From: Ceratopteris richardii
Taxonomy: Eukaryota > Streptophyta > Polypodiopsida > Polypodiales > Pteridaceae
Direction of reading: 5' to 3'
Assembly (NCBI GenBank): GCA_020310875.1
Contig: CM035444.1
Span: 112,164,795-112,228,794, forward strand
DNA length: 64,000 bases
The notes under the pieces are model-generated. The model had not been told where the DNA came from. It made no database searches and worked only from the letters and a program-made list of their open reading frames with translations. The translations under genes and the position numbers were made by a program. How positions within the stretch are numbered: the stretch's first letter is position 1; each line of letters starts with the position of its first letter. Below, in pieces: positions 12,062-25,436 of this stretch.

Positions 12062-12723
12062 CAGTTTGCCCAAAATACATCCTTCACATACATATTTACA
12101 AGGTGCCTCAAGTTTGGGAATAGAAGACACCATATCATATTTTTGCATGCATAGCATAACAGATAATATATGCCCATAATGGATAATTGGTACCATCCAA
12201 CTTGTCCTCAACAGCCAACATATGGAATACATCATTGCTTTCAACCATGGCCACTGACTAAATACCCTGAAGCATAAAAATGATTGTATCTCAAAAAGTT
12301 GAAAACCATCCTGTCTAAGTCTACTAAACATGTAGTAGACTTCAAGCCGATTGTACTAGAGAACCAAAACCTGTATATATGTTCGAAATAAAAGGACGAA
12401 ATTGATTGCACAAGCACTGCAATAGAGCATTCAAAGGGGTGTTGATGATGCCCTAGATAAAGAAGTGACTTACTCTGATACTGATTTTTGGAGTTTGAGG
12501 TCTATGCAAGCACACAAACAACACAAGGAGGAAGAAGAAGAAGCTTTGACCACAACACAACACTGAATAAATTACCAAATGAATGTACAAAGATAAGTAA
12601 CCCGTTAAGGTTATAGGTGTATATACAAGTTGGGGGGAAAACCCTCCAACTTGTATATACACTAAGTGCCCCGATGGTCCTAAGTGTGTTCGCACATATC
12701 ACTAGCAACATATATCAATAACA
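12062..12723 (-). mobile_element. Ty1/copia family B, 5' pieces with 5' LTR
   Basis: A minus-strand B remnant. From right to left it shows a 5' LTR (12486-12723), a degenerate primer site just inside it (about 12473-12485), the leader, the gag N-terminus (near 12180-12270, matching M-A-E-S-S-D-type gag of other B copies) and a short pre-integrase piece (12062-12170). The piece corresponds to 45124-45236 and 46660-46996 of the better-preserved B copy. It abuts a plus-strand B 3' LTR end. Broken, heavily reduced. Confidence 0.8.
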
Positions 12724-13790
12724 ACAGTTATGGATAGCAAACCACCATATTATGATCATCTTTGAGTTTTCAAGTGTGAATTATATGTTCATATACCCAA
12801 ATATCTTAGGCAAAAGTTGCACTATAAGTCAAAGAAATGCATTTTTTTATTGGATATGGTCGAAACAATCAATTTGGATATCGCTTATGGGATCTTGAAA
12901 CATGGTCAGTGATCAAAAGTAGTGATGTCATTTTCAATTAGTCTAAGATGTATAAACAACCCATTAAGGAGATTAAAGTGATATGAAGGTTGTTTGAGAA
13001 AACTAGTCCTCAGGTTAACATGCATTAGAATGCTACACATAGGGATGTTCAAGAGAATATCCAACCAAATTAGTCTTCAAATATTCCTGTTCAGCAACCA
13101 TTGAAACATTTTTGCATGTGTCTCACATCCACCTGATAAATACGTTCCATGTTTAGAATTTTTTTTTTAGCAAGTTGAAGAAGAGCTTATGTGGTCTTAA
13201 ACAATCCCCTAGACAATAATACCAAACATTTGATGCTTTTATGAAGTCTCACGGCTATTCTCAAAGAAATGAGGATCATTGTCCCTACACTAAGAGATGC
13301 TCAAATGACAGCTTGATATGCTTGATACTTTGTCAATGATATGTTGATTGTTGGGAAGCTCTCTGATGAATTGTCGATGCTCAAGAAGAAGTTGAGTGAG
13401 ACATTTGATATAAAGGTTTTGGGGGATATCAAACATATTCTTGGCATGTGCATTACTCGTGATAGGAGTAAGAGATGCATATAATTATCTCGAAGCGAGT
13501 ACATGTCCAAAATACTTCACACGTTCAATATGTAGGATGGAAAGGCATTAAGTACACCTTTACCTACATATGTGAAGTTGAGCAAAGATGATTGACCCAA
13601 ATCATATGAGGAGAGGGAATTCATGACCAAAATTGATTATCAAATTGTTGTTGGTAGTCTCATGTATGTTGTGGTAGCTATGAGACCACACATTGCATTT
13701 GCAGTGGGAGTTGTGGGCAAATATATGTACAATCTTGCCAAGAAGCATGCAATTATAGAGTAGAGAGACCTTGGGGTAAGGTGATGGTTG
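12724..13790 (+). mobile_element. Ty1/copia family D fragment (integrase end, RT, RNase H start)
   Basis: A decayed plus-strand copy of the same family as the minus-strand D element at 50930-55440. The segment starting 'tatggatagcaaaccacc' corresponds to the integrase C-terminal region near 53290. Later text matches RT (around 52100-52350) and the R-P-x-I-A-F-A-V-G-V-V block of RNase H (near 51960-52000). No LTR is attached. Broken, many breaks, older than the minus-strand copy. Confidence 0.8.
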
Positions 13791-14364
13791 TAAGAGCATA
13801 TTAGAAGGTGCAAGAAGAAAACATAACTTGTTCACTAAACATAGAATCAATCGTTCATGATGGTTCAATAAAAAGGATGATAAACTTTTAGAACATGTAT
13901 CTATATTGCATGGATGGAACAAAACCAAGGTACTCATATGCATGGAGCTTGTTTATTTCTCAGCTAAACAAACTTTAGCTTTTGATCAAGTATGAAGCAC
14001 TTTATGAGTTTGCTTACGCATTGGTTGTAAAAGATATGCCACAACACAAAGTTTACTCATCACATATAAATGCAATATTGAGAAAATATTTTCTTGTGAG
14101 CATTTGTAAGTATTTGGAGATCCAACAAAGAAATAATTTTGTAAAAAGTTTTGTTTATGAATTGATGCTTGATGAGTCAACATATAAAATCTCATAAAGG
14201 CATTTTCTCATATATATTACATTTTTAGACAAGGATAGGTTGGGATGTCCTAAATGATAATTTTTATAGTTCAGCAATGCCAAGGATGTTAATGCTAACA
14301 TGGAATATGATGAAGTTAAGAATATGCTTTTTGATATGGGTTTGAATTTGATGCAACTAATTGC
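13791..14364. other. Unassigned spacer
   Basis: No LTR, domain or RNA gene was recognised. A 71-residue open stretch on the plus strand at 13982-14197 has no motif known to me. It may be the tail of a decayed element. Confidence 0.4.
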
Positions 14365-14945
14365 AAATAGGTAGATAGGTAGGTAGATAGCTAAGTAGAT
14401 AGGTAGGTAGGTAGGTAGATAGATAGAAAGATAGGTAGGGAGGTAAGGAGGTAGATAATATGTAGGTAAGTAGGTAGCTAGGTATATACCTAGTTAGGTA
14501 GGTGCATAGATAGATAGATGGGTAGATAAATAAGTCGGTAGATCGATAGGTAAATAGGTAGGTAGGTAGATAGGTATGTAGTTAGTTAGGTAGTTAGGTA
14601 GGTAGGTAGATACATATGTAGATAGGTAGATAGGTAGCTAGCTAGATAGGTAAGTAGGGAGGTAGATAGCTAGGTAGGTAGGTAGGTAGGTAGGTAGGTA
14701 GGTAAGTAGGAAATAGGTAGCTAGGAAGGTAGATAGGTATGTAGGTAGTTACGTAGATAGGTAGCCAATTACATAGGTAACTAGATAGATAAATAGGATG
14801 ACAGGTAGGCAAGTAGGTGAGTGGATAGGCATATAGGTAATTATCTAAGTAGATAGGTATGTAGGTAGGTAGGTAGTTAAATAGGTAGCTAGGTAAGTAG
14901 ATACATAGCTGGATAGATGCATGGGTAGGTTAGTAGGGAGGTAAT
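14365..14945. repeat. Degenerate TAGG/GATA tetranucleotide tract
   Basis: About 580 bases of imperfect GTAG/GGTA/GATA/TAGC repeats with frequent single-base variants and short perfect runs such as (GGTA)6 near 14678-14702. The heavy interruption indicates an old tetranucleotide satellite. Confidence 0.95.
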
Positions 14946-16480
14946 ATGGCTAGAGACAGTAGTGTAATAGTGTGCAAGCTCTAAGGTTATTTGGCTAAAG
15001 TACATGCAATTCCATAGTGTTGAGGTTATTGTTACAGGAGTGTAATATATCTTTTAGCTGAACATCGCTTTGAATGCACTTACATAGTAGCTAGATTGCT
15101 GAAGCTAGATCTTACACAATATGGCTAGAGAGTAGTACAATAGAGATTGTAATTCATGCTTGTTTCATATGTATGAAGCATTGGATGTTGTTCATGAGCT
15201 TTGATTCATGTTTGTTTTTTGTGCAAGGTGCAGGATGCAAATCTGCATCTGTTCTTTGGAGAAGTGGTTCATAATTAAGATACACAATACTTCATAAACT
15301 TTTAATATTGTTTGAATGTGCTGAAACAAAGCTCTACCCATAACCAATAGCTGCACACATAAATATTACATAATAATTCAAAGAGTGAGAAGCTCTGGTA
15401 ACCTGGCTGAAGTCATACACCTCCATATTGTAGCTAAAGATGCGTATATTGATGGTATGAGGGCATTGTTAGATAGTTGTAATATACTTCATATTGCACT
15501 TTGGACTTGGATAAGTGATTCATAATTGAGATACACGATACGTCATCAACTTTTGAGATTATTTGAATATGCTGAAGTAAATGTCTGCCTATTACCAATA
15601 GTTGTACATATAAATATTACATAATAATTCAAAAAGTGAGCAGCTCAGGTGATTTTGCTGAAGTCATACACAATTATTCATCATTGAGATACACAATCTC
15701 ATAAACATTTAATATCATTTGGATGTGCTGATATAAAAAGTGTCTGCTAATAGAAGTGAGCTGATTAAGCTCACTAGGAGTAGAGGAATAGGTTGCTTTA
15801 ATAGTAGAAGTGATCTTTTGATTCTCCTAATGGATTGACTTGAAGTGGATGTCTACAGCATGTTGTGGGACCAAAACTGATTAAAACAATTCACTATTGT
15901 AGCCTGCAGCTACGATAAGACAAAAACCCTTGTTTGGATATTTTCTCTAAAGCATCAGCTATCACACCATATACTGCATCCATTGTGTCCTATCGTTGTG
16001 AGCTTTATTTGGCTCTAAAGATCAAGAAATTGTTCTTGACATGTGCATCATGAGTATCCCATGCTTTTTATGCTATGTTCATATTCACAGCTCACAGCAT
16101 ATACCATACAGTTCGGCAACAAAACTAAAAGCAGTTTTTAATAGGGATAGATAACTCACAATCGCTGGCCTTCTTGACTCTAGCCTCTAGATTTCCCTAG
16201 TACCATTGTCCAAAGGAAATTCTAACCACTGCATTAACATGATTGTTCATGGTTCTCTCTCTTGGTTTGAAGTAACTAAAGTACCATGTGATTTCATGAC
16301 TTCTGGTTCAACTTGCTTTCCAACATTCACAACTTGGTACACTGTCTTGCTTTTACAGTCCATAGACGTAACACCAAATTAGGAAGTGTGTGGTAAAACA
16401 GCCGTCCAACACAGCCCAAAAACTTGACCTTCATTTACAAGAGAATATCTCGAATTACACGAAGAAAACTCTTTTCAAAC
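14946..16480. repeat. Unassigned AT-rich spacer with diverged direct repeats
   Basis: Three diverged direct copies of a sequence beginning near TTCATAATTGAGATACAC are visible at about 15250-15420, 15497-15669 and 15665-15765. The first two share most of about 165 bases, including ACATAAATATTACATAATAATTCAAA. No coding potential or terminal repeats were recognised around them. Confidence 0.7.
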
Positions 16481-19035
16481 TCACCATCAAGCTGCATCAT
16501 CACCTAAACTATATATCCTTAAGTCCCTTGCCACTGTGCCAAAGATTGTTGGCAAAAACAAGGTGGGAACAATTACAAAGGGCAAGGTAATTATGCTAAC
16601 TCCTCAAGAAATTCACAAAATGAGCATTTGTTAGCTATGAAGCATAAAAGTGAAGGTCAAACACATGATGAGGTGTGGTATATAGATAGTGGTTGTAGTA
16701 ACCACATGTCAGGTAAAGAGGAGTACTTCAGCAATCTTCAAGCACCCAAGCAAAGAGGCTTTGTGGAGAGAAGAGACAACACAGAGCATGAGATACAACA
16801 AATGGGAGATGTGAAGCTTGAAGGCAACCACAAAGCAAGAGGACTATCTGAGGTATTGCATGTTCCTACTATTACAAAGAACTTAATCTTTGTTGGACAG
16901 ATGGTTGAAAAGGGATACCAAGTCAAGGTCAACCACAAAGGATTCATTATTGAAGACCGAAGGAATGACTATGAGCTCATAGCCAAAGGAAAGAAGGAAG
17001 GGAGGATGTTCACTCTTGACATTGGCAAAGGACAAAGCAATAAGGCAATGTTCATCTCCTATGGAGACAAGAAGATTGGAGATTTGGATTTGTGGCATAA
17101 AAAGTGTGGTCACATCAACATTCAAAGGTTGAAAGACATGAAGAAGATCCAATTGGTAAGAGTTTTACCACATTTTTCATTACAAATGTTGCATGAGATG
17201 TGTGAATCTTGTCAACTAGGCAAGTCTACTAGGCATCCATTCGAGAAGAGTGGATATGTAGCACATGGTGTGCTAGACCTTGTGCACACAGATGTGTGAG
17301 GCCAACCAAAGAGACCTCTCTTGCATGTAATAGGACTTCATAACCTTCATAGATGACTACTCAAGAAAAGTATGGTTGTATTGTATAAAGCAAAGTGTGG
17401 ATACAGGCCAAGTGATGGAGATCCTTCCTTATACCTCAAGAAGCAAGGAGGACTAGTTATCTATGTATGCATATATGCGGATGACTTGATTATAACATGA
17501 AATCATGATGCCAATATCACATAGATCAAGACGAAGCTTGGAAATGAATTCAATATTTCAGATATTGGAGTTCTTAAATACTTTCTTGCGATTGAAGTTA
17601 TTTATGTGGAAAATGGCCTTTACCTTGCTCAAAGGAAATACTTTCTAGATGTATTTATAAGTATGGTATCCGTGGATGTACGCCACTCACACAGCCTATG
17701 GATCCAAACACTAAGTTATGTGCACATGAAGGATAACCTCTTGAAAATATTTCAGCATATAGAAGCATAATTGGAAGCCTTAATTATGCTACCATCACAA
17801 GACCTGACTTGTCTTATGTTATGGAAGTTCTTTCTCAATTTCTAAATTCACCAAGTGATGTTCATATGAATGCGTCCAAGAGAGTGCTTAGGTACATCAA
17901 GCATACTATCAACCAAGGGTTATACTACCCGTATGGAGATGGATTACAACCTCAAGGCTTTAGTGATGTTGATTGGGCTGGTTCAAAGGAGGATAGAAGG
18001 AGGACATTTGGCTATGCCTTCATGCTAGGTCAAAGAGTCATTTCATGGATGTCCAAGAAGCAACCTAAAGAGATCCATTATCACTTCATCAGATAGAAGG
18101 TACTAGCAAAAGAAGTGGACATCAAGTACATCAACACCAAGGATCAGCTATCAGATATCATGAACAAGTTTATGCATGCAAGCAAGTTGTAGAAGTTCAA
18201 CATCAACCTCAACTTGAAGGAGATCATTGGAGACTAACACTTGATCTTGAGGGAGAATGTTACAATTTTAGCAATCTCAAGTGTGGGAACCCATGCTAAG
18301 TTGAAGTGCCACATCACTCACAATTTTTGGTAGGATATACAACCACTTTTCCGTGTTTTTTTGAAGCTCTTTACTCACCTAATTGATAGAGAAAAGTTGG
18401 GGCCATTGGAGGGCAATTTTGAATTCAAATCTACAACAACCTTTTTGAGCATTATATAAGCAAACACATGGAGCAAAGTTGTGGCCATAGTCCTCTACCA
18501 ATTGAGCACTTGTAGGCTCTCATTAGGAGCGTTTACTCCAGGTCTAAGCTAGCCCCTAGCTAAGCCAGCCCCTTGCTTTCTAGAATTTTCTCATAAGAAG
18601 TGATCTTTGATCACCCATATCTCTGTGTAGTAATCTGATTCATTTGCAAGATAGCTCATTTTGTTCCTATGATTGTAAGCTTTCTTTTGGGTATACTCTT
18701 AGTATAAAGTGTTCATTATCCTTGAGTATATTGAGCTTGAAAGCTCTCTAGTATGATCTTTGCATATTCCCAAGTATATGTGTGTTGGAAGGTGCACATA
18801 GGTGCAAGCTACCTATTTAGACAATTTTTTGGTCTTTCTTATGAAGGGATATTGATATCTCTAACATTATCCCAATTGAGTGATCTTTGGCTTGTTGGAA
18901 AGCCCATATTGTCTATAAATTGCATAGCTTTAGTCCTTAGGTACAGAGAGCAATTCAATTTGATTGTGGTAATGAACTGTTTGGTACTAGGAAGGGCCTA
19001 TCATTCTTCTGCTACAACTAGGAGCGGATATACTC
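16480..19035 (+). mobile_element. Ty1/copia family E, gag end to 3' LTR
   Basis: A plus-strand copia lacking its 5' end. It shows the gag C-terminus, a protease with the D-S-G-C-S-N-H-M active-site block (near 16684), GAG-pre-integrase (L-W-H-K-K-C-G-H and C-E-S-C-Q-L-G-K), RT with Y-A-D-D-L-I (near 17475), and RNase H to about 18236. A polypurine tract GAGGGAGA precedes a 3' LTR starting TGTTACAATTTTAG at 18258. The LTR's right end is not sharply visible. It lies before about 19040, where B-family sequence begins. Broken, several breaks. Confidence 0.8.
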
Positions 19036-19039
19036 CATC

Positions 19040-19610
19040 AAATACGAATTCGTAGAATATCACCATCGTTGATTCCATCTAAATCAGCTTCAGTACTTGT
19101 ATTCACATGTGTAATAGGAAGTTTTTCAACACCCTACACAATATTCGATAGTCCTTTTGCAACCAATACATAACACATCATAAAAGCCCATAATGGGTAA
19201 TTCATACCACCAAACTTATCCTCAACAACCAACATACGGAATACCTCACTACTTTCAGCCATGGCCATTGACTAGAATACCCTAATGCAAAAAATTGATT
19301 GTATCTCAAAAAGTTGAACAAAACTACCCTATCGAGTTCTGCTAAACATGTAGCAGTCTTTGAGATGCTTATACTAGTGAACTAAAATCTATATATTTGG
19401 CACAAAAAGACAAAATAGCCTACACAAGCATTGAAATAGTGCGTTTAGAGGCCAAAACAAGCTCAAATCGTGATTTTGACACGACAAGAGCCAAGCTGTT
19501 TTGATCTCCTAATCACCTTGAGTATGCTCACCAAATTTCGTGTGATTTTGAGACTATGACCGGAGGAGTGTTGACGATGCCTTAGATGAAGCAACGACCT
19601 AAAGATGGGG
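19040..19610 (-). mobile_element. Ty1/copia family B fragment (gag N-terminus and leader)
   Basis: A minus-strand match to the gag start and leader of the B copy at 46540-46985. The shared text includes the segment complementary to GAAAAACxTCC and the gag start region near 19260. No LTR is attached. Broken fragment. Confidence 0.75.
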
Positions 19611-19689
19611 TTAACCATTTCTGGATTCCTTGGCACCTAGGAAATGCATAAACATTCTCTTCTAAGAGACCACAATTATTTTTAATCTG

Positions 19690-21640
19690 TCCACTTTGTT
19701 TTCATTCTGCACAAAACCATGGAGAAAAAATAAATACGATCCTCATTTAAATCAGTATTCAAAAATGCATTTTTATTGTCCAACTAATGTACACAAAAAC
19801 CATCATGAGTTGCATGTCCACAAACTCCATGAATTCTTTTCATTTAGCACATATGAGCAAAGGTCTTTTCAAAATCAATGCCCATCTCTTAAGCATAACC
19901 TTTGGAAACAAGGATATCCTTATACCTATCAAATGTTCCATTAGGATTCTCTTAAGCTTATATAGTCATTTAATATTAGTGTTGTACCAAAACAAGACAC
20001 TATAGTGCCCTTTTATCTAGAAGTCTTAACAAAATTACGTGTAATAATAAAAACAATCCAAAATAATATTTAATCTAGATAAGGACACATACCTAGAAGT
20101 TCTAAAAAAGTTATATTTTTTAAGAAATATCCATTCTGGATACTCAAAATGTAGAAATGATTGAACATGGTTACAAAAAATCTTTATTCTTAGTTTTATA
20201 TATAAGAAGAAAGGAATATTTCCATAGAAAAATATCTCCTCATATTGGAATAAATTTTTCAATTTTAATTTAGATTCATTAAAGCATCTAACACGAGTCT
20301 TGGGAATTAGAGAAATCATTTTTCTAATAATAAATTTGCTACAATCTAGGGTGCTTGTTATATAATTATACACTATAGAAGGGTTCTATATCATATTGAT
20401 GCATAAATACACTAAAATGGCTGGTGTTTTAATTCAAAAACCATCTTATAGTATCATAAAGACACAACCATCTCAGATACCACTAACCATCACAATAGCA
20501 TTGAATAACCATATTCCACTCTACTAGAAATAAAATTTCATTCCAAGAGAAAAACTTTCCTTAAGATATACGGTACATAATATCAATAGACACAATTCTA
20601 TAAACATTATTAACTAATTTGTAAATATAAAACTATCATATTTACTTTAGTCATCTAGCATATGCAATATTTGCTCATGAAATTACCTTTTTCTTAGCAT
20701 TAAAAAAAAACTAGTATTGGTTTAGCCTGAAGGAAAGACATTGAAATTTGAGTCCAAATATTTTTGGATTTAGGAATATTAAATATTATTTTGAAAATAA
20801 AAAGTGATTCATATTTCTATCATCACTTTGCAAAATAATTCGTAGATAATAACACTATCATGGCATATATTGGAGAATGTTTATGCCATAAAACTCGTAA
20901 AAGTAATTAAAACAATCTCAATATGGATAAAAACGTGTTTTGGTATATAAAATAAGAGATTACATTGAATTTACAACAATGAAAATGGGGAGATCATGAT
21001 TGTGATAAAAAAGTTGATTGGCATCACTATAATTTTTGTACTAATATTGAAATCAACATCATAACATTATTCAGTTAATCTGCATGTTTTCTATCCTTCA
21101 ATGAAAGCTATAAATTTCTAGAAATATTCATAACCTTGTGCTAACATATTCCATAATTACATTTGTAATGGTTTCTTCTAGAAACTAGAAAATTCATCAA
21201 ATAATGTCTCTTGTTGATGACACTAAAGTGTCCAATTACAACACTAGTGTGAATGCCAATGGCCTTTTTCCAAGAGCAAAATCACATAAATACCAAGTAC
21301 CATTCTTCATAATAGCATCATATTCGAATTGCATAGCATTCTTCCAATTTTCTAGATTTTGTACTTCATCAAAAGAAACAAGCACATTCTTATAAAAAAG
21401 ACTAGGGAAAAACATTGCATAACAATTCAATGTAAGGGAATCGTTAAGAGAGCCAGAATGAGTACAATATGAAAAAGGGGCATCTTATTTTCTATATCTC
21501 AAAGTTTGCACCAGCCATTTAGGCATAGTTTTTGCCTGTTGTATGTGATCTGTCTCATCAATTAGTGTTTCATACGAATTTGCATCAGAAATAGAATGAT
21601 ATGCATCATCATCAGATTCATGTTCCTAAAACATAGATTG
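19690..21640 (-). mobile_element. Ty1/copia family B fragment (integrase end to RT), split by another element
   Basis: Two minus-strand stretches, 19690-19978 and 21245-21640, align with the integrase C-terminus and RT N-terminus of the B copy at 43640-44260, including the N-G-T-W-x-L-C-D block. The sequence between them (19979-21244) is unrelated and AT-rich, and looks like a DNA transposon inserted at this site. Broken fragment. Confidence 0.75.
19979..21244. mobile_element. Non-autonomous DNA transposon candidate with short terminal inverted repeats
   Basis: A 1266-bp AT-rich block interrupts a copia RT. Its ends are inverted repeats: GTGTTGTA on the left and TACAACAC on the right, each flanked by TA. 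Just inside, ACACTATAGTG (left) and the complement of ACACTTTAGTG (right) form a second inverted pair. A TA target duplication would suit a Tc1/mariner-like element. A TAGTG duplication is an alternative reading because TIR and target overlap. No transposase was recognised inside; the longest open stretch (20035-20373, minus) has no known motif. Confidence 0.6.
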
Positions 21641-21644
21641 AATG

Positions 21645-22101
<457 letters not shown>

Positions 22102-22339
22102 TACACACACCTCTCTCTTTCTCCAGATCTCGAACCTTGGTAAGTATCGCACATAGTTTAGCACCCTTTCTCTTTCTCTGTGTTTTCACTTTTCTAATTT
22201 CTCTTCTCCTTAGTTTTGCAGGAGCTTTTTGTCATCATTTCTTTGGAATTCGATGAAGGAAAACGTTAAGTGGACTTTGACAACAATGATCCAAAGAATT
22301 ACATCGATGTAAGTGATTGTTTTGTTCTCGATTCACATT

Positions 22340-22500
22340 GAGTGAGAGAGAGAGAGTGATGAAAGAAAGAGAGAGAAAGCGAGAGATCTAGAGAAACATA
22401 GAGAGAGAGAGAAAGAAAGAGATGAAAGAGAGTCAGAGAGAGAGAATGGGAGAGAGATGAAAGAGAGAGAGAGATATGAAATAGAAAGAGACAGAGACAT
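22340..22500. repeat. Imperfect (GA)n tract
   Basis: About 160 bases of GA-rich repeats (GAGAGA with AAAG and ATG interruptions). It is complementary in type to the CT tract 240 bases upstream, so a transcript of either strand could form a long imperfect hairpin. The spacer between them has splice-like words (TTGGTAAGTA near 22138 and TTTTGCAG near 22214). Confidence 0.9.
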
Positions 22501-22504
22501 GCAT

Positions 22505-23815
22505 AAATCCATACATGTACACACACACATACATACACACATATTACATACACACATGCATATTACATACACACTCACATACATATTACATACACACATG
22601 CATATACATACACATACACATATGCATACTCATACTCACATACATACATGTACACACACATATACATACATACATGTACACACACATGTATACATATGCA
22701 TACATACATACACACATATGCATACACATACTCACATACGTATTACATACACACATGCATATTACATAGACACTCACATACATATTACATATACACATGC
22801 ATATGCATACATACATACACACACATGTGCATACACATACTCACATACATATTACATACACACATGCATATTACATACACAATCACATACATATTACATA
22901 CACACATGCATATTACATACACACTCACATACATATGACATACACACATGCATATTACATACACACTCACATACATATTACATACACACATGCATATTAC
23001 ATACACATGCATATTACATACACATGCATATACATACACACACATGCATACTCATAGTCACATACATACATGTACACACACATATACATACATACATGTA
23101 CACACACACATGCATATGCATACATACATACACACACATATCCATACACATACTCACATACATATTACATACACACATGCATATTACATACACACTCACA
23201 TACATATTACATACACATGCATATAACATACACACATGCATATACATACACACACGTATTCATACTCATACTCACATACATACATGTACACACAAATATA
23301 CATACATACATGTACATACACACACATGTACACATACACACATGCATATGCATACATACATAGACACACATGTGCATACACATGCTCACATACATATTAC
23401 ATACACACATGCATATTACGTACACACTCACATACATATTACATACACACATGCATATTACATATAAACTCACATACATATTACATACACACATGCATAT
23501 ACATACATACACATACTCACATACATATTACATACAAACATGCATATACATACACACACACACATGCATACTCATACTCACATACATACAAGTACACACA
23601 CTCACATATGCATACTATATACAAACATATACATACACACACATGTATACATACACTCACATACATATTACATACACACACATATATACATACATACTCA
23701 CATATACATACACACACACATATACATACACACTCACATACATATTACGTACACACACATATATACATACACACTCACATATGCATACACACTCACATAC
23801 ATACTGCATACACTC
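22505..23815. repeat. CACATA-type satellite with higher-order organisation
   Basis: About 1.3 kb of CA/TA-rich 4-6-base units (CACATA, CATACA, TTACATACACACATGCATA). A larger module containing CATACATACATGTACACACA recurs near 22640, 23070 and 23280, with a variant near 23583. This indicates amplification of blocks as well as slippage of short units. Long open stretches through it are low-complexity artefacts. Confidence 0.92.
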
Positions 23816-23984
23816 ATAAATTTTTAAGAATAATATTGATTTATATAATCATATCTATGTAAAAATAGGGAAAAATCATAATGTGTAAATATTCTATTTA
23901 AATGTATGTAAAGATTAGCAAAAAATTGAAAATATGTAAAATATAAATAATTAAATATCTAAAAAATATATCTTTAGATTTTTA

Positions 23985-24020
<36 letters not shown>

Positions 24021-24097
24021 AATATGATTTTTGGATTTTTACACACAAACACATCCTAAATAAAGTTTTAGGATTAATATTAATTTATATAATTATA

Positions 24098-24162
<65 letters not shown>

Positions 24163-24597
24163 AAAAAAGTATAATATGTAACTATTCTATTTAAATGTAT
24201 GTAAACATTAGGGGAAAAATCAAAATATATAAAATATAAATAATTAAATATCTAAAAAATAGATCTTTATATATATATATATATATATATCAAAAATAGG
24301 ATTTTTGGGGTTTTACACATAAACACATCCTAAATAAAGTTTTAGAATTAATATTAATTTATACAATGAAATATATGTAAAAATATCTAAAAAAAGAGAT
24401 CTTTACATTTTTAAGGTTTATATATATATATACATATATATATATATAATTAAAAATATCAAAAATAGGATTTTTGGGTTTTTACACGTAAGCACATCCT
24501 AAATAAAGTTTTAGGATTAATATTAATTTATACAATGAAATATATGTAAAAATATCTAAAAAATAGATCTTTAGATTTTTTAGGGTTTATATATATA
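23816..24597. repeat. AT-rich tandem repeat with embedded (TA)n tracts
   Basis: Diverged tandem units share the segment CACATCCTAAATAAAGTTTT (near 24051, 24324 and 24493) and a segment around AAATATCTAAAAAATAGATCTTTA. The first copy is partial near 23815. Unit spacing varies (about 270 and 170 bases), partly because of (TA)n tracts at about 23990-24016, 24107-24160, 24271-24290 and 24418-24448. Confidence 0.88.
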
Positions 24598-24619
24598 TCC
24601 TAACATCTCCACATGGGAT

Positions 24620-25335
24620 CAGATGGCATCCCCATGTACACCTTGGGGAGCTCATGACCATGACAACTCCAAGATGTATCACATACATGATGGAGCTCCG
24701 GTGATGGATGCAGTCGGAAAGTCCATGCATCAGCGCATGCGACAACTTTGCTGCATACAGTTTGGATATTGTGTTATTTTGAAATGGAGCAAACAGGATA
24801 AAGATTCCAAAAATTATATCACAGAGTCGCTATATGAAGAGTACCGGCCAACACATGGGCATCCTTTTGTCTGCTAAGAGTGCATTCAACACACGGCATT
24901 TGAGGTGATGTCTCATCAGCGGTTCAAGGTTCGTGATGCTTTCAGAGTAGGCTTACTAAAGCCTGTATGGTTAGACACTACGGAGTGGGAATCGATTCTT
25001 GATAAGCAGCAACATACTCCTAACCGATATCATCAGTAGCGAGATGCGGTGGCCACACATCTAGATACAGTTGGAACGTCACTTTGGGTAGGGGCATATA
25101 TTGCACTATGTGTTAGGAGTTTGTAAGTATCATTTTAATTATTGAATTTGCTTGTGTTAAGCACATCATGTATGTTCATTTAACATTTTGCATACTTATT
25201 ATAGGAGTTGGTAGTGGGTCATCCTTCGACGTGAATTGAGGAGGCTTATGGATATCGTTATGGATTGGTTGCACTATTGGAGGACTTGGAGGGATGCGGT
25301 GCGATCATTTCATGGGAGCATCTATGATGAGGTGA
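24620..25335 (+). pseudogene. Gene-like fragment of unknown function
   Basis: The GC content rises relative to the flanking AT-rich repeats, and the plus strand has an 84-codon open stretch at 24623-24877 that starts M-A-S-P-C-T-P-W. Readable protein-like sequence continues to about 25040, beyond a stop. A plausible intron runs from about 25125 (GTAAGTATC) to about 25203 (TTATAG), followed by more protein-like sequence ending at a donor-like GAGGTGAGC near 25333. I recognise no domain. It could be a decayed host gene or the transposase of a DNA element. Confidence 0.35.
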
Positions 25336-25436
25336 GCGTATAGCTTGGTTTGGTATTTTTAGTTGTTGTTTATAAATATCATGTCAATTTTTTTCATTTT
25401 ATGCATATGCTTTGTTGCACGACTGTAGGTATTAAG

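Noticed and set aside
13982-14197. Possible small gene of 71 codons
   Set aside because: No motif, no supporting start context, and an overlapping open stretch of similar size on the other strand.
20035-20373. 112-codon AT-rich open stretch that looks a little organelle-like
   Set aside because: It lies inside the TIR-bounded AT-rich block, and no chloroplast or mitochondrial gene could be recognised.
22457-23862. Several 60-336-codon His/Thr/Tyr-rich open stretches
   Set aside because: Low-complexity translations of the CACATA satellite on both strands.
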